Assembly (NCBI GenBank): GCA_001600415.1
Contig: BCJX01000003.1
Coordinates: 1,046,809 to 1,110,808 of the forward strand
Source of the DNA: Pascua guehoae
Lineage: Eukaryota; Basidiomycota; Tremellomycetes; Trichosporonales; Trichosporonaceae
DNA length: 64,000 bases
Direction of reading: 5' to 3'
Part shown: positions 57,016-64,000 of the stretch, one piece after another
Layout of the letters: each line of letters opens with the position of its first letter
Numbering within the stretch: the first letter of the stretch is position 1
Notes under the pieces: generated by a model
The model's input: the letters and a program-made list of their open reading frames with translations, nothing else
What the model was told of the DNA's origin: nothing
The model's database searches: none
Program-made: the position numbers and the translations under genes

Positions 57016-58347
57016 CCCGGGTGATGACTAGGTCGAGGCTCGGCATGGGAGTGGGGGGGAGCATTTGGTGATGCAAAATATGGGTTGAGATGGTGGTGGA
57101 GTTTTCTACTGATTCTGTGAGGGTAGCTGCCGGCTGTATCTGGTTGCCTCGGGTCTTTGACTGGGCACATGTCGTTGAATAAAGATTGTACGAGGCTGGA
57201 TCGGGATGCAGTAGCGATGGAGGAGGTCGGACCACGTCTCGATCGGGTTGGTCGGTCATTACCAGCCTCACGATGGGCGTGTGGCTGTCGAAGAACGCTC
57301 AGTTGGATACAAAAGATGAGATTGCTCGTACGGTCAGTGAAAATACCTCGTAGGCCGTCTGTGAGATCAACCAGATGGGCAGAGGAGAACAGTGTCCATG
57401 TATTCGCATTGCATTTCCTGAAGCCTTGACGATTACGGTGTACCCATTGCTCATTGTGAGGATACAAGCCCCTACGTCTAACCCGCAACAGTCCATACGC
57501 CCAGACCGACTTGGGCGGTATATTTTTGAAATTATTTTTCTGTTGGTAGGACTTGCAGAGTCTTCGGGTGCCTCTCGTCGGTACGCGCTCGAGTTGTTTC
57601 TGCTATATCAACAGTGCCTGTGGGCCGCGTAGGCGTGCGGCCACAGCTTCTGGAGTCTCTGATCAACTGCTCGACTCGATGAAGTGCCGCCCCCCTGGCG
57701 ACTTAGGAAGCACTTGCTTCTGGAATAAATTGCTTCCTCGTCATGCCGAATGTCAGCTTCAGGTGCAAGTGGTCTCTCGGTAACCCCTCGAGTGCAGGCC
57801 TGCTTCAGAACACGTTTTGTTACTGCCAGAGACGAGTGTCGGGGTGTGTATAGCTGCCTAGGTACATGAGTATTTTGCTCGAGGTCTCGTTGGGAACGGG
57901 GTATAGTCAGCTCTACACAATATTATTCCCACGTGAGATCCATGCACCACAAAGACGTGCTGAATACCGTCGAGAAAGGACACTGTACCCAGCGGACCGG
58001 GTTTCCGGACACTTGTGCGGATGTGGACGAGTTATTATTGCACACTTGTCGACAGACACGGTTGGACGTTGATGTTGCCCGCACGTCCTAAATGGGACAG
58101 TTGCTCATACATTCCGTTCCGACCTTCAGTGCAATCCTCTGACATGGGCGACAACTGCAGTAGAATAGAGAGATGGCTACACTGTCATGGCCGGCATCGT
58201 AAAGGAGACCTTAGAAGGGTGGGTCGCGAGTTACCGCATGAGGTTGAGGTGGTGGCATGCTTTCACCAATGCTTGTCCACCAGGTCCACATTCGCATCGC
58301 GCTGAGCCAGATTGGATCCCGCAGCGGCAGTTGTACGGTACACTCAC

Positions 58348-58403
58348 GAGCTCTGGGGGACACAGAAAGGGACAAAGAGCTCTGGGGGAGACAGAAAGGG
58401 ACA
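58348..58403 (+). repeat. Direct repeat of 27 bp, period 29
   Basis: Two copies of a unit beginning GAGCTCTGGGGGA and ending CAGAAAGGGACA differ by one base. Confidence 0.9.
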
Positions 58404-58677
58404 GTACCTTTGAGCCGAGACACTGTAACTTGCAAGCAGAGGTGCGGGGCGCACAAGGCAAAATCGACATTGGGCCTCGAGGCTCTTTTGGCCATTTGTC
58501 ACTGGGGCTTCGGGTTGTGTTGCACTCCATGACCCGAGTCTCAAACCAATGTATGGCAACCACTGACCGGGTGCGAAGAGTCGGGACCGCCTTGGCGTTG
58601 TATGCGTCACAGATGAGCTGTCTTGACAGGCTACTGTGGAAAAACAAGGCCATGGGCGTCTTGCAGATGCGGCCGAA

Positions 58678-58752
58678 GTGTCACACCGTCGTGTACCACA
58701 CCGTTGCGTGTCACACCATCGGGTGTTACGCCGCTGCGTGTCATACCGTCGC
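58678..58752 (+). repeat. Five 15-bp tandem repeats
   Basis: Units resemble GTGTCACACCGTCGC with transitions between copies. In one frame they encode VSHRR-like pentapeptides. Confidence 0.88.
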
Positions 58753-59021
58753 CTCATCTCAGAGGTGCGGGTGGAGCCTGGTCTTGATGTGTGGGGCACA
58801 AACGAGATTCGCTGGGTGGTAATACTGCGCTCCAACGACGCCTCAAAGTGCGTTGCACGAGACTGCTACCAGCGTAACCCTACTCCCCACTGCAGCGCAC
58901 CGCTCTGCCCCGCCTGGGCCACAGTCCGCAGACGACGCGCGTCTCTCCACATACCTGATGATACAATGCATGTGACGTCTACACAACACCTATGCCCTCG
59001 CCCGCAGCGCCGGGCGCCATC

Positions 59022-59780
59022 TCAAATGCCGCGGCTGCGCTCCATGGTCGCGCTCACGTCGAGGACCTCGCGGAGGTCGGCGCCGCCGCTCATAAAGTCG
59101 GCCGCGTCGAGCGACTCGTCGGTGCCGTTGAGAATCTCGAGGTGGACATTGTGCGTGCCGCCGAGCGGGAGGCCAGAGGGCGTCGCCTGGAGCATGAGGG
59201 GGTGGTGCAGTTCCTGCAGCGTGAGTAATACGCTCGTGGGACGTGAACCATGGACCCCAACATGTTCGATGCTGAGGTCGAGATTAAAGGTCAAGATTAA
59301 ACTCACCTCGGACGCAATCTTGATCTCCATCGCTTGCCGGAGAGGAACACCGAGGCCAAAGTTGTTGCGCTGCATGGTCGCGCGCAGCTGGGCCTGTGTC
59401 TCGTTCCACTGCACGAGTCAGTGATATTCTTGTTGACAATGACGCGGCGCGTGTACAGCGACTGCGGTTGCCGCTGTTGTCGCTGCGCGCGATGCAACGC
59501 ACCTTCTCCAGACGCGCCTGGAGCGCGCTCACGTTGCCCGCTGCGACAGTCTGGGCAGCCGAGGTGGGGCCGTAGCGGAACGCATCGTGCGTGCCGGTCG
59601 CGGGGTGGTTGGTGGCCTGTTGTCAGTTGGACTTGAGCCGGTGGAGGTTGGAGGAAGGAGTACGCACCTGGGTGGAGACGGTGCGGAGCTGCTCCGAGGC
59701 GTTGACGGTGGGGGGAACAAGGCGGAGAGACTGGGGGGTTAGTGTGTTGCCCTAGCAGTGTTGTTGTTGGGACGCACCAT
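59022..59780 (-). CDS. UMP1: UMP1/POMP proteasome maturation factor, 5 exons, first coding exon is only the ATG
   Basis: Exons on the minus strand: 59778-59780 (ATG), 59668-59730, 59503-59616, 59307-59408, 59022-59213, giving 157 aa in phase. Landmarks of the family are WNETQAQLRATMQRNNFGLG, VPLRQAMEIKIASE and LPLGGTHNVHLEILNGTDES followed by LDAADFM near the end. UMP1 is a largely unstructured chaperone that escorts 20S half-proteasomes and is the first substrate of the mature particle. Length matches yeast Ump1 (148) and human POMP (141). As in uL22, the first intron follows the initiator ATG directly, with donor GTGCGT. Divergent from the CK1 gene 2.3 kb away. Confidence 0.93.
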
Positions 59781-60310
59781 GGTGACGAGGTGACGATGAG
59801 CAAGGTGTCAGTCAATGATGCACAACAATGTTGGATGTCACTACTGCAGCCTGCGCCTACGCCAACCTCGCGAGGCACTACATCATCGACGACGCGCGAC
59901 GCTGATGCCAGCGTCCGCCCAGATCCAACCCACCTGGCCCCGGAGATATGACGGCGTTATGAATACCGGGGGACGTGGCGTCTTGGTAGCCGACCCAAGC
60001 GGATTCGCGCTAGCCAGAGCCAGCCAGCCAGCCTTTTTGTCCATGCTTCTGGCGCCCTAGCGTACCGGCTCGCGCGGCTCGTCCAGGGCCCACTCACTCT
60101 GACCGGAACAGGACAGGGGGCCAGGGGCAAACGATACAGACAGAGGAAAGGGGACAATGAGCCATGAAGCGACGAGTGCACCAACCAGTCACCAGGTCAC
60201 CCACCCAGCCAGCCAAGCCATGCAGGCCAAGAGCACTCCCCCCCGTACACCCCGTCACTCAGCACCAATCAGGTACGGCAGGTACAGCACAACCTGCGCA
60301 CGGGCCACTC

Positions 60311-60350
60311 TCTACAGCCAGCCAGCCAGCCCGCCAGCCAGCCAGCCAAC
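60311..60350 (+). repeat. (CAGC)n tetranucleotide repeat
   Basis: About nine AGCC units with one interruption. Confidence 0.88.
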
Positions 60351-61168
60351 AGCCAGTGCGCAGCATGCTCTGCCGACTAGACTCAAATCCTTCCTTCGTT
60401 GAGATTGTGCGTGCAGAACTGCCAAGCGGTCAAACGCCGCCCTGCAAACCCATACAGTCACGCTACCCAACCCAACCCAATCCATCCACCCATCACATCC
60501 ACCCCCACCCCACACTCCCCTGTACGTACGCACGCACAGCCAGCCAGCCAACAGCCAGGTGCAGGGCACACACCACACCCACCACCACACGGCACGGCCA
60601 ACACGTCGCTCTCGTCGTCGTCCTTCCTCTTGCACAAACCACCCAACCAACCACCCAACCCCCCACTACCACCTCGTCGTCTCTCGCAACCACTCGTCAA
60701 GAGTCTGGCTTGCACGTAAGTCTTGCCCACACAACACTCTGCCCCAAGAAACATTTTCCCGAGTCACACCACCCGTGCCCCGCTGCCCGCTACCCGCCTT
60801 TGCTCGAACTGACACAGTGTCTTCCTTCCATTGCCATAATTGCTGGACCCCCCCGCACCTGCCTCCTCTCGTCCTTGTTCTGTGCCTCGTCCTCTTTCGA
60901 TTCTGAACGCGCGTTCTCTCTCGCTTGGTCCTTCCTTCTCGCCCTTCTGGACCCACCCACCACGGCTTCGCCCCCTTCCTCCCCCGCACTCGCCCGCCCC
61001 ACGCCCGACACGACTTGGTTGTGCTCTCGCCTTGCTGCGCATCAAACCAACCCAACCCAACCCAACACACCACACGCATCACCCACCCCGCCCGGACTGA
61101 CCCGTCGTCACGCTCCGTCCTGCGAATCTACCCACCCACCAAACGTACCCTCCCCTCCCCCCCTACCT

Positions 61169-61169
<1 letters not shown>

Positions 61170-61238
<69 letters not shown>
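61170..61238 (+). repeat. Poly-C tract of 69 bases
   Basis: Uninterrupted C run about 870 bp upstream of the CK1 start. Confidence 0.9.
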
Positions 61239-62111
61239 TGGTCCCCCCGCCCGCCACGCGCCCACCGCCTCGAACGCCATTTGGCTCCGATCGTCCCACT
61301 GATCAACACATTACTTCTTTGTCCATTCTCGTCATTTATCTTGCTTCCTCATCGTCACTGTACACAGCTGTGCGCATCGTCCCCTCTCCTCAAGCTTCGT
61401 ACGCCCCCCCGAAGTCGCACGTCGCCACCCCCCAAGCGTCGTGATAGAGGAACCCTCGGTTTCGCCCGCACCTACCACCCCTTTCTCCTCCTCTTTCCCC
61501 AACTCCACACATTGTGAGTCAAAGCGCCCGTTCACTCCTCTCAGACCCCTCCCCAATCACACCTGCAATGTACCCTCGCGCACTGTGCACCGCCCACCCC
61601 ACCCTCTCTCCCACTCCACCCTCTCTCCCACCCCACCCTCTCTCCCACCCATCCCACCTCGCGCCCCTCCCTCCCTCCGTCTTACCATATCACGCGGCCT
61701 CGGTTGCGCTCACTGTGGGCCCATGCCATCTGTGACGTGGAGTTAAATTTGAGAGACTGTGCTGACACCGCCCTTCCTCCTATTGCTCTCCTTCCCTCCC
61801 TCGTCGTTTGTTCTCTCGCTCTTAACATTCATTCGTTTCTCGCCATCTCATCGTTTTCGCCTTTCATCGTTTTGCTTCGTGTCGTCGCATCCCATTTGGA
61901 CCACGACATCTGCCCCACTGCAACTCGACCCCAACCTCGTCTTCCCTACGCACGACGCTTTGCATCCATCACCCGCCGCACCGCGACACCTGACATCATT
62001 CCGCCACCAATCTACTACCTTCCCCGCCTACCCCGCCTCCCATCAATCACCACGTCTCATCCTACCGATCCCTCCGGTCGCTCTTCTCGCGACGCACGTC
62101 GTCCCTCTGCG

Positions 62112-63237
62112 ATGGCTTACAATACTTCCCAACAGCACGTTGCCAGGATGACGTCCATGGACCTCCGCGTCGGTGGCAAGTACCGCATCGGCAAGAAGAT
62201 CGGTAGCGGCTCGTTCGGTAAGTGGTTGCCCATGTGACTCGGTATCATGAATGGCAGCTGACAGAGCAGGTGACATTTACCTCGGTGTCAACATTGTCTC
62301 GGGCGAAGAGGTCGCCATCAAGCTCGAGTCGGTCAAGGCCAAGCACCCGCAGCTCGAGTACGAGTCCAAGGTGTACAAGTCGCTCGCCGGCGGTGTCGGT
62401 GTCCCCTTTGTCCGCTGGTACGGCACCGAGTGTGACTACAATGCGATGGTTCTCGACCTCCTCGGCCCCTCGCTCGAGGACTTGTTCAACTTCTGCAACC
62501 GCAAGTTTTCGCTCAAGACGGTCCTGCTGCTCGCCGACCAGCTGATTTCGCGTGTCGAGTACATTCACTCGCGCAACTTTATCCACCGTGACATCAAGCC
62601 CGACAACTTCCTGATGGGCATTGGCAAGCGTGGCAACCAGGTCAACGTCATCGACTTTGGTCTCGCCAAGAAGTACCGCGACCCCAAGACGCACCTGCAC
62701 ATCCCGTACCGTGAGAACAAGAACCTCACTGGTACTGCGCGTTACACGTCGATCAACACCCACCTGGGTGTCGAGCAGTCGCGCCGTGATGACCTCGAGT
62801 CGCTCGGCTACGTTCTCATGTACTTCCTCCGCGGCCAGCTTCCCTGGCAGGGTCTCAAGGCGGCCACCAAGAAGCAGAAGTACGACCGCATCATGGAGAA
62901 GAAGATGACGACCCCCACCGACGTCCTCTGCCGTGGCTTCCCCAACGAGTTTGCCATCTACCTCAACTACTGCCGCTCGCTCCGCTTTGACGACAAGCCC
63001 GACTACTCGTACCTGCGCAAGCTCTTCCGCGACCTCTTCATTCGCGAGGGCCTCCAGTACGACTACGTCTTTGACTGGTCCGTTCAGCCTCCCCCCAAGC
63101 AGGAGAGCCAGGACACCGAGCCGATCATCAAGCGCCGTATCATCACCGACGGCCAGGACCCCAAGCTCGACAGCCAGCGCCGTCTGCGCTCGCAGACGCG
63201 CAACTACGGCGAGCGTGAGCCCGCCGGCGGCTGGTAA
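62112..63237 (+). CDS. Casein kinase 1 (Hrr25/Hhp-type) Ser/Thr kinase, 2 exons
   Basis: Exons 62112-62217 and 62270-63237 give 357 aa. Kinase motifs in order: [16 protein letters not shown] (P-loop across the intron), EEVAIKLE (catalytic Lys), [14 protein letters not shown] (HRD), [10 protein letters not shown] (DFG), [20 protein letters not shown] (CK1-specific replacement of APE), and [13 protein letters not shown] (CK1 signature). After the kinase domain only about 50 residues remain ([16 protein letters not shown] and a basic tail), like the short-tailed CK1 of S. pombe Hhp1/Hhp2 rather than a palmitoylated Yck. Functions of this group: DNA repair, cytokinesis, autophagy and transport signalling. 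A second in-frame ATG 12 codons down ([14 protein letters not shown]) is a possible start. Confidence 0.96.
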
Positions 63238-64000
63238 ACCCCACCACATGGCTTTCGCGCGCAAGACGAAGGCCAGGGCTACCACACACGGGCGCCCTGT
63301 TTGCTGAGCAAGACGCAGAGAGAAGGAGAGAGAGGTACAGGATGGTGGAAGGCAGCGGTCGCGGATGTGTAGGAGCCTCGTCAGTTCGGCTCGCCACGGA
63401 ATCATCAACTCGGCGGACCTCGCTGCACCGACCAGTCTGATTCCCCGGCGCCACGGCTCCGGTTACACTCGTCCTCGACACCACCACACCCCTCTTCTTT
63501 TTAATGGTTCAACACTACTCGTCTTCAAGTTTCGATACCCTTCCCGCCACCCCCCACACATGTCTCGCTGTCTCAACACCCATTTTTTCATTCGTTGCCT
63601 GCAACCCCACCCCTCCACCCCCCATTAATATACCCTTCCCACTACTGTCTCACGACAGTGCGTATCGGCTCGTCCCCCCTTCGTAACGACCCGTCACGCC
63701 ACACACCAGCAGTGCTCGCCAGGGCCTGCTTCTCCCTTATTTTTTCCCCCCCACGCTGCGCCCATCCCCGAGCGCAGCTCCAGTGGACCCACCCCAGCAC
63801 GACCGCCCTCGTCGTTGTTACAATCACGACACGGCGGCCCCGGCGCTCTTTGTTCCTTAGTGTTCCCCCCCTTTCCCCCACCCACACTCCCATCCCCCTC
63901 CACCCCTCCCATCCATCCCCAACATCGCTCACCGCCGCGCTTTGCGCCACACAGCGCCACGAGTCCCCGTTAGCCCCCCATTGAGCCATCATGTGCTCAA
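63238..64000. other. 3' region of CK1 and edge of window
   Basis: CT/CA-rich DNA after CK1; no gene is supported before the right edge. Confidence 0.5.

Larger units (their letters stand above)
57016..59021. other. 2-kb region without supported gene
   Basis: Contains two short repeat arrays (58348-58403 and 58678-58752). The minus-strand stretch at 57350-57470 (LTMSNGYTVIVKAS) looks protein-like but cannot be extended into a gene and may be a relic. Confidence 0.4.
59781..62111. other. Divergent region between UMP1 and CK1, low-complexity
   Basis: Contains (CAGC)n-type repeats at 60018-60038 and 60311-60350, CCAAC repeats at 61045-61066, and a C69 run. A long plus ORF (60164-61444) crosses this DNA but reads low-complexity, including a poly-Pro run from the C tract. 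61239-62111 is CT-rich, likely the CK1 promoter and leader. Confidence 0.55.

Noticed and set aside
60164..61444. 426-aa plus-strand ORF
   Set aside because: Low-complexity Pro/Ser/His sequence including a poly-Pro run encoded by the C69 tract; no domain and no splice logic. It is the CT-rich upstream region of CK1.
62245..63408. 387-aa minus-strand ORF opposite CK1
   Set aside because: Antisense shadow of the kinase; no family.
1..64000. CRISPR array, operon or bacterial elements
   Set aside because: The DNA is fungal nuclear; the tandem repeats present are minisatellites without unique spacers.

Overview
The window is nuclear DNA of a basidiomycete fungus. The genes are GC-rich and split by many short introns (mostly 40-90 nt) with GTGAGT/GTAAGT-type donors and CTAAC/CTGAC branch points just before the 3' AG. 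Recognisable genes include lanosterol synthase, EAF6, UMP1, uL22 and an intron-containing tRNA-Pro. Codon use, intron style and the protein families suggest a Tremellomycete, perhaps a Trichosporonales yeast; that placement is inference. Exon models were built by hand by joining frames at splice sites. Most join in phase through the whole protein, which is good internal support, but no alignment or transcript was available.

Layout. 0-9 kb: the C-terminal part of a low-complexity protein, then three lipid genes, namely a fatty-acid-hydroxylase/sterol-desaturase superfamily enzyme (-), an SDR16C-like dehydrogenase (+) and lanosterol synthase ERG7 (-, 9 exons). 9-14 kb: three small unknown genes, tRNA-Pro(AGG) with an intron, and a hairpin fused to a tRNA-like 3' half. 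14.9-24.2 kb: an arrestin-like adaptor with a C-terminal Cys cluster, a SxxK serine hydrolase with a poly-C-containing intron, and a universal-stress-protein-domain protein. 25.5-30.4 kb: a predicted tail-anchored microprotein and a large RRM+YTH m6A reader. 30.4-34 kb: 3.6 kb without a convincing gene. 34-43.7 kb: two unknown proteins, a 15-exon Prp24/SART3-type U6 snRNP factor with four RRMs, and a membrane protein whose intron holds an 80-N assembly gap. 43.7-46 kb: gene-poor. 46-54.6 kb: EAF6 (NuA4 subunit), ribosomal protein uL22/RPL17, a TspO/MBR protein and an unknown 539-aa protein. 56-64 kb: a small LEA-like, probably mitochondrial protein, the proteasome chaperone UMP1 and a casein kinase 1.

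Connections. The hydroxylase, SDR and ERG7 all act on sterol-type or hydrophobic lipid substrates and could be co-regulated. Prp24, the YTH reader and uL22 belong to RNA metabolism. UMP1 and uL22 both begin with an exon that contributes only the ATG. Homopolymer C/G tracts (C62, C69, C19, C15 and the G-flanked N gap) and many minisatellites mark introns and intergenic DNA.
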